Source of the DNA: Flavobacteriaceae bacterium TMED68
GTDB lineage: Bacteria > Bacteroidota > Bacteroidia > Flavobacteriales > Flavobacteriaceae
Reading direction: 5' to 3'
Assembly (NCBI GenBank): GCA_002167525.1
Contig: NHDV01000024.1
Span: 192,165-224,293 of the forward strand
DNA length: 32,129 nt
A model generated the notes under the pieces. The model saw nothing but the letters and a program-made list of their open reading frames with translations, was not told the origin of the DNA and made no database searches. Below, one piece after another: positions 24,658 to 32,129 of this stretch; positions within the stretch are counted from its first letter, which is position 1; the number at the start of each line of letters is the position of its first letter. The position numbers were made by a program, and so were the translations under genes.

Positions 24658-26793
24658 TTATTGAATAAGTGCTAATTCGTTTTTAGTATCTACACCATTT
24701 GCTCCGTTAGAAGCATCGTCAACAGTATTATCAGTTGCATCTAAACCTTGGTTTACTGCAGCATCAACAGCAACAGATAATGCGTCTGCTAATGTATCTG
24801 TAGTAGTTCCTCCGGTAATGGTAACAACATCAACATTCATATCATATGTGATAGTTGGGTATCCTGAAGTTGCAGAAGCACTCCCAGAAGCTGTCCTATC
24901 AGTTTGAGCTGCATAAGCCTCAATAAATGTTTTGAAACCTGCAAGTTCAGTTGATGTAATAGCGGCTTGAGCATAAGGTGTTGTCTCAGAACCCGCAGTA
25001 GCTTTGGTGTATTCTCCAGTTAATGCATTTCCTTTTAAAATAACAGAAATAGCTGCAACCGGCTCTGCCAAGACAGTTGATGATGGCGGAGTAACACTAG
25101 CCAATTTAGTATTACCGGCAAGGTAAACAGTCTTAACTTTAGTAAGTGAACTCATGTCAAGAGATGTTATGCCAGTTACATCGCTAACCGTAACAGTAGC
25201 TGCTGTATCACCTGATATAAATGTGTGACCAAATGCAATTGAAGTGATAGTTTGAGTACTAGCTACAGTAAAGTCTGTAATTTCTCCAGCTGTAGTTAGA
25301 GATGTCAACTTCGCAGCACCTGAAACAGAAAGAGTATTAGTAGTTCCGTCTACTGTTAAATCTGCCAATACAGTTGAGCTTTGAGTAACAGTAACAGCAT
25401 AAGCTGTTGATTTAGTACCCGCCATTGTAAGGGTTGCAGATTTAAGCGCTGGGAAGAAACCTAGGTCAATACTTTTAGCCTGACCTTTTGCAATTAAAGT
25501 TTCAAACGTTCCAGATGTAGTATAGTTGTTGTAATCATTTACACTTTTAACTTCAATAGACGCTGTTGTAGAAGTCGTAATAGAAGCCGCATCAATAAGA
25601 AGAGGCGCGCTAAAAGTACCAGCTAAAGCAGCACTAATAGGACCGCCTTGATTAACAAGTGCTGGTAAACTAGCAGAAGCTACACCGTCTATAACAAGCG
25701 TACCTGAAGATGTTGCTAAAGCATCTAAAACTATTGCTTTAGCAGGGTTAGTAAATGTAACATTTGGTCCGATAGTTTTAAGGGCATCAAAGTGACCTTC
25801 AGAACCAGTACCTGAATTATTAAGAGTAATAGTTGCCGTTGTTGATGGCAAGCTTTGTGCAAAGACCTTAGCAGTCGGTGATACTGTGATTACAAGAGAT
25901 GTTGTTTGAGCAGCATCGAATCCCCAAGTAAAAGTCCCCGCTTTAGGAGCGTTAAAAGATGTTGTAAGAGCAATATCTCCTAACGATACATCTGTAGCAA
26001 TAACATATTCTCTTGTTAGAAGAGTACCAGTAAGGTTACCTATATTTAAAGTAGTAATACTAGCAGCGTTAGACAGAGTAAGAGACGAAGCAGTAACTAA
26101 AATAGATAAATCAATATCTCCATAATGTCCAAGACTTAATTCTTTACTTACTGTGGCTAATTTAGAAATATCAACTCCATGAGATATAGTTGCTTGTCCA
26201 TCTATAAATCCAAGTGTAGATGCGTCAATAGTTGCAGAAGCAGTAATGGTTACAGCACCAATTACAGTTCGTATTTTTGACACAACAGCGTTTACACGAG
26301 CTGCAAGAGCATCTGTACTTAAAGTAGCGTTATTAACATCAAGGGCACCGCTAATGATAACAGTTGGGTCATCGGCCTCAGTACCAATTAAAGATTCAAC
26401 ATACTCTAATTCAGCCTCATTAGTTATTTTTATGTTTTGCGTAATAACCGCATTAGCTTCTAATAGCTCACCAAGAGCTTCTAGAATCTCATCAACCTCT
26501 TCATTAAGGTTGTCAACCTCTTCACCAACACTCGCTAGACTGTCGACTTGAGTTTTAATAGCATCAACTTGAGTTGAAACACTAGCTAGGTCAGCTGCAG
26601 TTAGTTGTGATCCAGCTAAAGATGATACTTGACTAGCCAATGCGCTTAAATCGCTTTGAACTTGAGTTATTGCACTAGCTTGAGCAGCTAAAGCATTAAT
26701 TTGTTGTTCAAGGCTGTCAAATTGATCATCGTAATTTTGACACCCCACTACTAGTAGTGCTCCTGCCAAAATTGATAATAAACCTTTTTTCAT
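24658..26793 (-). CDS. Large Ser/Thr/Ala-rich surface lipoprotein with coiled-coil stalk
   Basis: A 711-residue protein with a lipoprotein signal peptide: MKKGLLSILAGALLVVGC, with the lipobox Cys at 18. Residues 20-120 are a heptad-patterned coiled coil (DSLEQQINALAAQ through VDNLNEEVDEILEALGELLE). Residues 125-600 are a long Ser/Thr/Ala-rich beta-strand region with recurring short strands (for example ITSLDMSSLTKVKTVYLAGN, LRR-like). The C-terminus is acidic. There are no aromatic-rich catalytic motifs. The DNA is visibly less AT-rich than its neighbours, which fits a highly expressed surface protein or one of other origin. Similar large lipoproteins are expected on Flavobacteriia cell surfaces, but I do not recognise a named family, and the function is unknown. 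Confidence 0.8.
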   Translation of the reverse strand: MKKGLLSILAGALLVVGCQNYDDQFDSLEQQINALAAQASAITQVQSDLSALASQVSSLAGSQLTAADLASVSTQVDAIKTQVDSLASVGEEVDNLNEEVDEILEALGELLEANAVITQNIKITNEAELEYVESLIGTEADDPTVIISGALDVNNATLSTDALAARVNAVVSKIRTVIGAVTITASATIDASTLGFIDGQATISHGVDISKLATVSKELSLGHYGDIDLSILVTASSLTLSNAASITTLNIGNLTGTLLTREYVIATDVSLGDIALTTSFNAPKAGTFTWGFDAAQTTSLVITVSPTAKVFAQSLPSTTATITLNNSGTGSEGHFDALKTIGPNVTFTNPAKAIVLDALATSSGTLVIDGVASASLPALVNQGGPISAALAGTFSAPLLIDAASITTSTTASIEVKSVNDYNNYTTSGTFETLIAKGQAKSIDLGFFPALKSATLTMAGTKSTAYAVTVTQSSTVLADLTVDGTTNTLSVSGAAKLTSLTTAGEITDFTVASTQTITSIAFGHTFISGDTAATVTVSDVTGITSLDMSSLTKVKTVYLAGNTKLASVTPPSSTVLAEPVAAISVILKGNALTGEYTKATAGSETTPYAQAAITSTELAGFKTFIEAYAAQTDRTASGSASATSGYPTITYDMNVDVVTITGGTTTDTLADALSVAVDAAVNQGLDATDNTVDDASNGANGVDTKNELALIQ

Positions 26794-26978
26794 TTGATTA
26801 AATTTTAATTAATAATTATTAATGTGCATTTTGCACAACCACAAACAAATCAAATTCTGTGCCAAAGTGAAAAAAATGTTAAAAATTAATAATTATTGAC
26901 AGCTTTTATATTATAAATTATTGATACACAGATGTTTAAATTTTCAACATTCTCTCTCCCGTATTTTTCTTTATTTGA
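26794..26978. promoter_or_regulatory. Intergenic region with a 15-bp palindrome upstream of the lipoprotein
   Basis: This 185-base AT-rich gap contains a perfect palindrome TGTGCATTTTGCACA at 26823-26837, about 30 bases before the lipoprotein ATG on the minus strand. It may be an operator or a 5' UTR stem-loop. No exact TTG...TAnnTTTG promoter was found, although several TTTG runs occur just upstream. No gene is visible in the gap. Confidence 0.45.
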
Positions 26979-28268
26979 TTATTTATTTACAAGTTTTTTC
27001 TTAATCTTTTTAAGAAGCTGAGATATACCCTTTTGTGTATCGATTTTACTTTTATCATAATGATTTACCATTATTGAAAAGGTTAATAACTCGCCATTTT
27101 GTTTAAAAATATATCCCGATAAATTATGGTTGTGCTTTAATGAACCCGTTTTTACAAAAACTCCACTTAGGTCTGAATATGGTGAAGAAGTATTCAAATT
27201 ATAACTTTTAGGAAAAAACTCTTCAATTTCGTTCCGGCTAATCTCGAGTGTTATCATTTTTAGGATACTAGTTATAGTTCTAGGGGTAAACATGTTGTAT
27301 CTTGAAACACCTGATCCATCAACCCAAAAAAGTGAATCTGATAATTGACCCCTCCATTTATTTTTAAAATAATTAATTGCTTTATCAGTACTAAATTCAT
27401 CAAAGATTTCTTTGGAAATCATAAGAAGCAAACTTTCTGCTATTCCATTATCACTATCATGTAATAAAGCTTTGTACAAAGCCTTCTCATGATTTGTATA
27501 AAGTTTATCCCAAATTACTTCGTCATTTGATTTTTCAAAAATTATAAGGTTATTGGTGGCATTCGAGAGAAGCTTTAAAAACAAAGAGTCATTAGTAATA
27601 AAAGGCCTGTAAAGTGTGTCTTTAATTTCCCATTTTTTTGGATTAGAATAGAATTTATTATTATTAAAATCCCTTTCTAAAGCATTATGAAAAGTATCAA
27701 TTTGAAGCTCAAAATAAGGAACTAACCCTTTACCTTTAATCGCTTTTACACTATTGCCATATATAGGGAAAACACTTTTTTCAGAAGAATAGTAATACAT
27801 ATAATCATCCCACATCCATCCGGCACCTAATGGGTCTAATTTTTTATTATTCACAGAATATTTCCAGGTCTTATTTTGTGATAAGAAATCAAATAATGTA
27901 GTATCAGGATAAAAGGGATGCAGTAACAGTGGATATCCTGTTGAACTAAATTTAATAAGACTGTCATTTACAGTTTTATATTCTAGAGCTGGTAATGAAT
28001 CAAAAGTTTGAATAGCTGCAAGAAAAGTAAGGAGCTTTGTATTTGAAGCTGGTGTCATGTATTTTGACCCATTATAATCTGCATAAATATTTACGTCGCC
28101 CTCAACTCTTATTGCTACATGAGCTTTATCAAAAGCAGGAATTTCTTCTATCCATTTTTTTAATTTCTTTTCTTTTATAATCTGGCTTTGAGCATTTGAA
28201 GTGACAAGAAAAATGAGTAAATACTTGCAAACACTTTCAAGATAACAACACTTTTTTCTTGCACCCAT
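26979..28268 (-). CDS. dacB: D-alanyl-D-alanine carboxypeptidase/endopeptidase (PBP4, DacB family)
   Basis: A 429-residue serine peptidase of the S13 family. All three penicillin-binding motifs are present: S75-N-T-K78, S272-D-N274 and K373-T-G375. WVDGSGVSRYN (316-326) is another S13 hallmark. The N-terminus has a hydrophobic signal (YLLIFLVTSNAQS), with cleavage probably after the Ala of SNA, so the enzyme works in the periplasm. It trims the terminal D-Ala or cuts D,D-crosslinks of peptidoglycan. It starts 25 bases after the receptor gene stop and may share its transcript. It is not linked to the polysaccharide operon. Confidence 0.93.
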   Translation of the reverse strand: MGARKKCCYLESVCKYLLIFLVTSNAQSQIIKEKKLKKWIEEIPAFDKAHVAIRVEGDVNIYADYNGSKYMTPASNTKLLTFLAAIQTFDSLPALEYKTVNDSLIKFSSTGYPLLLHPFYPDTTLFDFLSQNKTWKYSVNNKKLDPLGAGWMWDDYMYYYSSEKSVFPIYGNSVKAIKGKGLVPYFELQIDTFHNALERDFNNNKFYSNPKKWEIKDTLYRPFITNDSLFLKLLSNATNNLIIFEKSNDEVIWDKLYTNHEKALYKALLHDSDNGIAESLLLMISKEIFDEFSTDKAINYFKNKWRGQLSDSLFWVDGSGVSRYNMFTPRTITSILKMITLEISRNEIEEFFPKSYNLNTSSPYSDLSGVFVKTGSLKHNHNLSGYIFKQNGELLTFSIMVNHYDKSKIDTQKGISQLLKKIKKKLVNK

Positions 28269-28293
28269 TTTTTAATCTGTTTGTAGAATAATT

Positions 28294-30309
28294 TTAAATC
28301 CCTATTTGGAAACCTAAGTACGCATTTCTCCCTGGAGCTGGCTCATAGTATCTTCTACCAAAAGCGTTGAGTCTAATATTATCAAAATAACGTTCATTAA
28401 AGAGATTATTAATACCTCCAGAAAAACTAATTTCTAGCCTATTGAAGTTAAAGGATTTACCGATCTGAAATCTGACCCTCCGAAAAGACTCAACTTTTAC
28501 TGAATTAGAGTTGTCAGCAAACAGTTCTCCAACATGTTCTGCTGATATTAGAAAGTTTAAATCGTTAGTTAATGTGTAACCTAATTGAAAAAATATTTGA
28601 CTATTTGGGATGCCTGGTAGAGCGTTACCTAAATTATTATTAACATCTTTAAATAAGTATTTAGCTTGAGTAACACTCGTTTTTAACTCCCAATGCTGAT
28701 AATTGTATAGGGCAGCAAGCTCAAAGCCGTATCTTTGGGTGGCTCCCGTGTTTCTATAAAATGAACGCCCCGGAAACTCCTCTAATTCATAAGGCAAAAT
28801 CTCATTAGAACTTTCTATTAAAAATAAATTTGACTCTATTTTAAATTTTTGTCCTTGAGACTTCCAGCCTAATTCATAAGAGACAGCTTCTGAAGGATTC
28901 AATTCTAAATTAAATCCTTCTGTGCCTGAGGGATTTGCGGATAGCTCTGACAAAGCTGGAGTTTCAAAACTAGTAGAAAAGTTGGCATAGAGATGTTGGT
29001 TAGGTGTAAGCTCAAGACTTACTCCTAAACTTGGATTAATTACCTGATAGAATTGATCTTGGGAAAAGCCATCTGTGCCTAAACGGATGTCGTCATAACG
29101 TAAGCTTAGGCGAAAAAATAGCTCGCCCAATTTTAGCTCATCCAAAATGGAAAAACTTAAATTTTGAAATTTTTCTTTTTGAGAGAAACTAATCGATCCC
29201 TGAGAACCCAAAATATTAAGGTATCTGTCTCTTTGATCTGACTGATTTAGAAATTCAGCAGCAACTTGTAAATTATTCTTTCCAACTTTATAATTTAAAC
29301 GACTGCCTAATCCAAAGTAATTTCTTGTTAGGTCAATAATTCCTCCATTTTCAAATGGGAGTTTGCCATAAAAATCTCTAGAGGAATAAAATCCATAGGT
29401 GTTCAGATCTATCCTATCACTCCAATTTTTACTCCAATTCAAACCAATTTTAAAATGTTCTATACTTTCATAAGTATCATAATCTAAATTACGTTGTCTA
29501 GCCTGAGACCAATCTTGTTCTGAATCCTCTAAAGTTATCCCACCTGCATCCTCTGCCCTAGGGCTTTGTGTATAATTCATTTGAAATTGAATTTTTGACG
29601 AGGGATTTAATTTATGTTTTATTTTCAGATTGAAAAGATTTTGTTCTAAACCACTATTATTTCTAAATCCATCTGTAAGTAGACGGTTAGCATGAATCAA
29701 TGCAGTTGTTTTATCGTTTTTAACAGACCCTGTTAATTGATAAGATTGTAATCCAAATGCACCTAGACGGGTTCGGAATTGAAAATTTTTCCCTTCAATA
29801 TAATCTATTGTGTTCAGATAGATAACTCCACCTGAGGCATTTCCATACAAACTTGCAGACGGTCCTCTAAGGACTTCCAGATTTTTGAGAAGTCCCAGCG
29901 GAATATTATCTATTTGGCCCTGTCCATCTGGTGTTGTTTCTGGAATTCCATCAACAATGATCTTAACTCCTCTTATTCCAAAAGCTGATCTTGCACCAAA
30001 ACCTCTCAAAGAAACCCTTAAATCTTGTGCATAATTATTTGCATTTTGAGTGAAAAGTCCTGGTATTGCTCTTAAATAATCTTGTAGAGTTATTTGCTGA
30101 AATATGTTTTGATATTGCTCCACTTCTTGAAAACTTACTGCAAGGGGTAGTTTATTTAAAGCAGTAGAAGTTTTAGGAGAATTTAGCACTACTTCTTTGA
30201 GTGTAACTGTTGCAGTATTTGAATTATTTTGAGCTTTAGAAAAGAAGGAGTTGCAAAAAAATGAAACTATAATGATGGATTTAGAAATTCTGCTCTCTAT
30301 TATGGTCAT
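28294..30309 (-). CDS. TonB-dependent outer-membrane receptor
   Basis: A 671-residue receptor. A signal peptide covers about the first 26 residues. The plug domain follows, with LQDYLRAIPGLFTQ, LRVSLRGFGARSAFGIRG, VKIIVDGIPETTPDGQGQID and LEVLRGPSASLYGNASGGVI. The rest is a 22-strand beta-barrel ending AYLGFQIGI. There is no N-terminal CarboxypepD_reg domain and no SusD partner beside it, so it looks more like an iron-siderophore or metal/cofactor receptor than a SusC-type glycan importer. The ligand cannot be named. It is the first gene of the minus-strand group with PBP4, divergent from the small membrane-protein gene. Confidence 0.92.
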   Translation of the reverse strand: MTIIESRISKSIIIVSFFCNSFFSKAQNNSNTATVTLKEVVLNSPKTSTALNKLPLAVSFQEVEQYQNIFQQITLQDYLRAIPGLFTQNANNYAQDLRVSLRGFGARSAFGIRGVKIIVDGIPETTPDGQGQIDNIPLGLLKNLEVLRGPSASLYGNASGGVIYLNTIDYIEGKNFQFRTRLGAFGLQSYQLTGSVKNDKTTALIHANRLLTDGFRNNSGLEQNLFNLKIKHKLNPSSKIQFQMNYTQSPRAEDAGGITLEDSEQDWSQARQRNLDYDTYESIEHFKIGLNWSKNWSDRIDLNTYGFYSSRDFYGKLPFENGGIIDLTRNYFGLGSRLNYKVGKNNLQVAAEFLNQSDQRDRYLNILGSQGSISFSQKEKFQNLSFSILDELKLGELFFRLSLRYDDIRLGTDGFSQDQFYQVINPSLGVSLELTPNQHLYANFSTSFETPALSELSANPSGTEGFNLELNPSEAVSYELGWKSQGQKFKIESNLFLIESSNEILPYELEEFPGRSFYRNTGATQRYGFELAALYNYQHWELKTSVTQAKYLFKDVNNNLGNALPGIPNSQIFFQLGYTLTNDLNFLISAEHVGELFADNSNSVKVESFRRVRFQIGKSFNFNRLEISFSGGINNLFNERYFDNIRLNAFGRRYYEPAPGRNAYLGFQIGI

Positions 30310-30325
30310 AGTGTGTGCTATTATT

Positions 30326-30333
30326 TAAATTTG
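30326..30333 (+). promoter_or_regulatory. Possible -7 element before the small membrane protein
   Basis: TAAATTTG matches TAnnTTTG and ends 17 bases before the ATG at 30351, a plausible distance. A clear -33 TTG at the right spacing is missing, because that position is inside the divergent receptor gene. Confidence 0.3.
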
Positions 30334-30350
30334 TACGAAGATAATCAATT

Positions 30351-30593
30351 ATGTATCTGTCCGAAACAGAAGAAATCATTGCTTTTGTAGTCTGCATTGC
30401 TATTGTTATAGGTTTCGCAGTAAGTACTTATCTTGAAATTAAAAATACTATCTCTGAAGAAAAAAATAAACAAAAAGAAAAGATAGAAAATGAGGCAAAA
30501 ATTAAAACTTTAATTAAATATTTCGATGCCAAAAAAAACCTCATTGACAGAATTACTGAAACTAAAAAATCTCTAGAAAACAGAAAAAAATAA
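30351..30593 (+). CDS. Small membrane-anchored coiled-coil protein (80 aa)
   Basis: An 80-residue protein with one N-terminal membrane segment (about residues 8-27, IIAFVVCIAIVIGFAVSTYL) followed by a Lys/Glu-rich helix likely to form a coiled coil (from EIKNTISEEKNKQKE to the end). It is probably a single-pass inner-membrane protein with a cytoplasmic tail. I do not recognise a family. It is separated from the pirin gene by 36 bases on the same strand and may be in the same operon. Confidence 0.6.
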   Translation: MYLSETEEIIAFVVCIAIVIGFAVSTYLEIKNTISEEKNKQKEKIENEAKIKTLIKYFDAKKNLIDRITETKKSLENRKK

Positions 30594-30629
30594 TGTGATG
30601 AAAATAATTCATTAAACCAATTTTAAAGA

Positions 30630-31337
30630 ATGAAAAAAATATTCCATAGTTCAAACTCCAGAGGAGAAGCTGACCACGGTTGGTTAAAAGCCAAGCATTC
30701 CTTTAGTTTTGCTAATTATTTCAATCCTGAAAGAATACAGTTTGGAGCTCTTAGAGTATTGAACGATGATATTATTGCTCCTGGAAGAGGTTTTGGTACT
30801 CATCCGCACGACAATATGGAAATTATCACTATCCCATTGGAAGGGAGTTTAGAACACAAAGACAGTATGGAAAACGTAGGTGTAATTGAGAAAGATGAAA
30901 TACAAGTTATGAGCGCCGGAACAGGTGTTTCTCACAGTGAATACAATAAAAGTGTTGAAAAATCCGTAAGTCTTCTTCAAATTTGGATACTACCAAAAGA
31001 AAAAAACGTTATCCCTCGCTATGATCAAAAAAATCTTAAGGAGCTACAAATCATGAATACTCTTTACCCAATAGTTACTCCTAATAAAAGTGGTACAGAA
31101 ATGTGGATTTATCAAGATGCCTGGTTGCATATGGGAGATTTTAATCGTTCAACTAGCTTTGAATATAAAATAAATAAAAAGGGAAATGGGGTTTATACTT
31201 TTGTTATAGATGGGTGTGCAAAAATTTCAGATAAAACACTCCAAAAGAGAGATGCTCTTGGAATTTGGGATGTAAAAAATTTTAATATATCTGTGAATAA
31301 AAACTCAAAACTTTTATTAATCGAAGTGCCTATATAA
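30630..31337 (+). CDS. Pirin family protein
   Basis: A 235-residue bicupin-type pirin. The N-terminal cupin carries the metal ligands in HPHDNMEIITIPLEGSLEHKD (His, His, Glu and a second His further on), then IQVMSAGTGVSHSEYN, the standard pirin motif. The C-terminal half fits the Pirin_C region. Family members are cytosolic metal-binding proteins, some with quercetinase activity, others thought to be redox-responsive cofactors; the role here is unknown. ATG at 30630-30632 begins MKKIFHSSNSRGEADHGWLK, the expected family start (compare SRGxADHGWL). Confidence 0.92.
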   Translation: MKKIFHSSNSRGEADHGWLKAKHSFSFANYFNPERIQFGALRVLNDDIIAPGRGFGTHPHDNMEIITIPLEGSLEHKDSMENVGVIEKDEIQVMSAGTGVSHSEYNKSVEKSVSLLQIWILPKEKNVIPRYDQKNLKELQIMNTLYPIVTPNKSGTEMWIYQDAWLHMGDFNRSTSFEYKINKKGNGVYTFVIDGCAKISDKTLQKRDALGIWDVKNFNISVNKNSKLLLIEVPI

Positions 31338-31346
31338 ATATTTGAA

Positions 31347-31487
31347 ATGTCAAAACCGTCAGCAAAAGAACTTTTAATATACATTGAAAAAAAAATTCGG
31401 AAAGGTGATTTCAAAGACAGTGTTCATAAAATAACACTAATGACTACAAGAAATGTTATCCAAAAAATCTTAGAAGAAGAGCTTTGA
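31347..31487 (+). CDS. Possible small protein (46 aa)
   Basis: A short frame begins with ATG 9 bases after the pirin stop and encodes MSKPSAKELLIYIEKKIRKG followed by DFKDSVHKITLMTTRNVIQK and ILEEEL, ending in TGA. The composition is charged and helical like a real small protein, and the spacing suggests co-transcription with pirin. No family is recognised. In AT-rich DNA a 46-codon frame can occur by chance, so confidence is moderate. Confidence 0.4.
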   Translation: MSKPSAKELLIYIEKKIRKGDFKDSVHKITLMTTRNVIQKILEEEL

Positions 31488-31575
31488 TTTCAGTTAAGAT
31501 ATTAAAGATTTAAAGTTCTTGAGTAAATAATTTGCATGAAAATGATTCCTTAACTTTATCAAATAGATATGAATT

Positions 31576-32129
31576 ATGGAGTTAATTCCAGTTAGTGGCT
31601 TTTCTTTTTTCTCGCTTTTGAGGGGTTTTCTAGGTATTTCAGTTTTGATTTTAATTGCCTTCCTTTTGAGCAATAATCGAAAAGCTATTTCCTGGAAGAC
31701 TGTTGGCGTGGGTCTATTTATTCAGTTTGTTGTTGCCTTTGGAGTACTTAAAGTAAAGTTTATAAAAAATATTTTTGAAACAGCAGGTAACTTTTTTATT
31801 AAAGTCTTGGAGTATACTGGAGAAGGGACAAAAATGCTTTTAGGTGAATTTGGGGATGTAGATGAATATGGTTTTATTTTTGTTTTTCAAGCCCTGCCTG
31901 TTATCATTTTCTTTTCAGCCTTAAGTTCAATTCTTTATTACTTTGGAATTATTCAAAAATTGGTTGGCTTTTTGGCAAAAGCCCTTACAAAAGTTTTTAA
32001 AATTTCAGGAGCAGAAAGCCTATCAGTTGCTGGAAATATATTTTTAGGTCAGACCGAAGCACCTCTTCTTATCAAGGCATATTTAGAGAAAATGAATCGC
32101 TCTGAAATTTTTTTAGTAATGGTTGGTGG
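31576..32129 (+). CDS. nupC: NupC-type concentrative nucleoside transporter (partial, cut by right edge)
   Basis: A reading frame starts with ATG at 31576 (MELIPVSGFSFFSLLRGFLG) and runs open to the right edge for 184 codons. It shows several membrane segments and blocks typical of the CNT family: FIQFVVAFGVLKV, GFIFVFQALPVIIFFSALSS, LSVAGNIFLGQTEAPLLIKAY. The QTEAPL motif is the nucleoside-binding hallmark of CNTs. It would import nucleosides with Na+ or H+ across the inner membrane. An ATG seven bases earlier is out of frame and closes quickly, so it is not the start. Confidence 0.88.
   Translation, partial: MELIPVSGFSFFSLLRGFLGISVLILIAFLLSNNRKAISWKTVGVGLFIQFVVAFGVLKVKFIKNIFETAGNFFIKVLEYTGEGTKMLLGEFGDVDEYGFIFVFQALPVIIFFSALSSILYYFGIIQKLVGFLAKALTKVFKISGAESLSVAGNIFLGQTEAPLLIKAYLEKMNRSEIFLVMVG

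Noticed and set aside
31193..31414. Minus-strand frame over the end of the pirin gene
   Set aside because: It overlaps a clear pirin C-terminus and the small downstream frame, and has no recognisable feature.
1..32129. CRISPR array, insertion sequence, tRNA or rRNA
   Set aside because: No regularly spaced repeats, transposase-like proteins, terminal inverted repeats or tRNA cloverleaf-like stretches were noticed by eye; a dedicated search was not possible.

Overview
The window is AT-rich DNA from a member of the Bacteroidota, most likely a marine-type flavobacterium. The evidence is a TonB-dependent receptor, a UpxY/NusG-like antiterminator at the head of a polysaccharide operon, Bacteroidota-type promoter elements (TTG, about 20 bases, then TAnnTTTG), starts without a Shine-Dalgarno sequence, and a surface lipoprotein with a coiled-coil stalk. 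Genus cannot be assigned from the sequence alone.

Region 1 (1 to about 18.9 kb, all minus strand) is a surface-polysaccharide (O-antigen or capsule) biosynthesis operon, read from right to left and running off the left edge. It opens with a promoter and a leader carrying a perfect 13-bp hairpin. The NusG-paralogue antiterminator follows, then an 81-base gap with two tandem hairpins, and a winged-helix regulator. Next come a phosphomannose-isomerase-type cupin, an RfaE2/TagD-like nucleotidyltransferase, a UDP-glucose dehydrogenase and an RmlD-like reductase. The centre is a nonulosonic-acid block: PseC-type aminotransferase, GNAT acetyltransferase, aldo/keto reductase, a divergent NeuB paralogue, an SpsF-like cytidylyltransferase, a class III aminotransferase, a sugar formyltransferase, a 62-residue protein and a PseI-type synthase. 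The left part has an asparagine-synthase-like protein without the N-terminal Cys, an unclassified 587-residue protein that may be a glycosyltransferase, a Wzx-like flippase, a hexapeptide acetyltransferase, a methyltransferase and an unknown partial gene. Genes are packed with 1-8 base overlaps or very short gaps. PseB and PseG are not in the window, and no classical glycosyltransferase is seen inside the operon.

Region 2 (18.9-24.6 kb) holds two tandem paralogous O-antigen ligase/polymerase proteins with C-terminal TPR regions (minus) and, divergently, a WecA-like initiating sugar-phosphate transferase (plus). With Region 1 these give initiation, flipping and polymerisation or ligation of a lipid-linked glycan. 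A bidirectional terminator closes the region.

Region 3 (24.6-30.3 kb, minus) contains a large Ser/Thr/Ala-rich lipoprotein of visibly different base composition, a PBP4-type D-Ala-D-Ala carboxypeptidase and a TonB-dependent receptor.

Region 4 (30.35 kb to end, plus) is housekeeping: a small membrane coiled-coil protein, a pirin, a possible 46-residue ORF and the start of a NupC-type nucleoside transporter cut by the right edge. No tRNA, rRNA, insertion sequence or CRISPR array was recognised.
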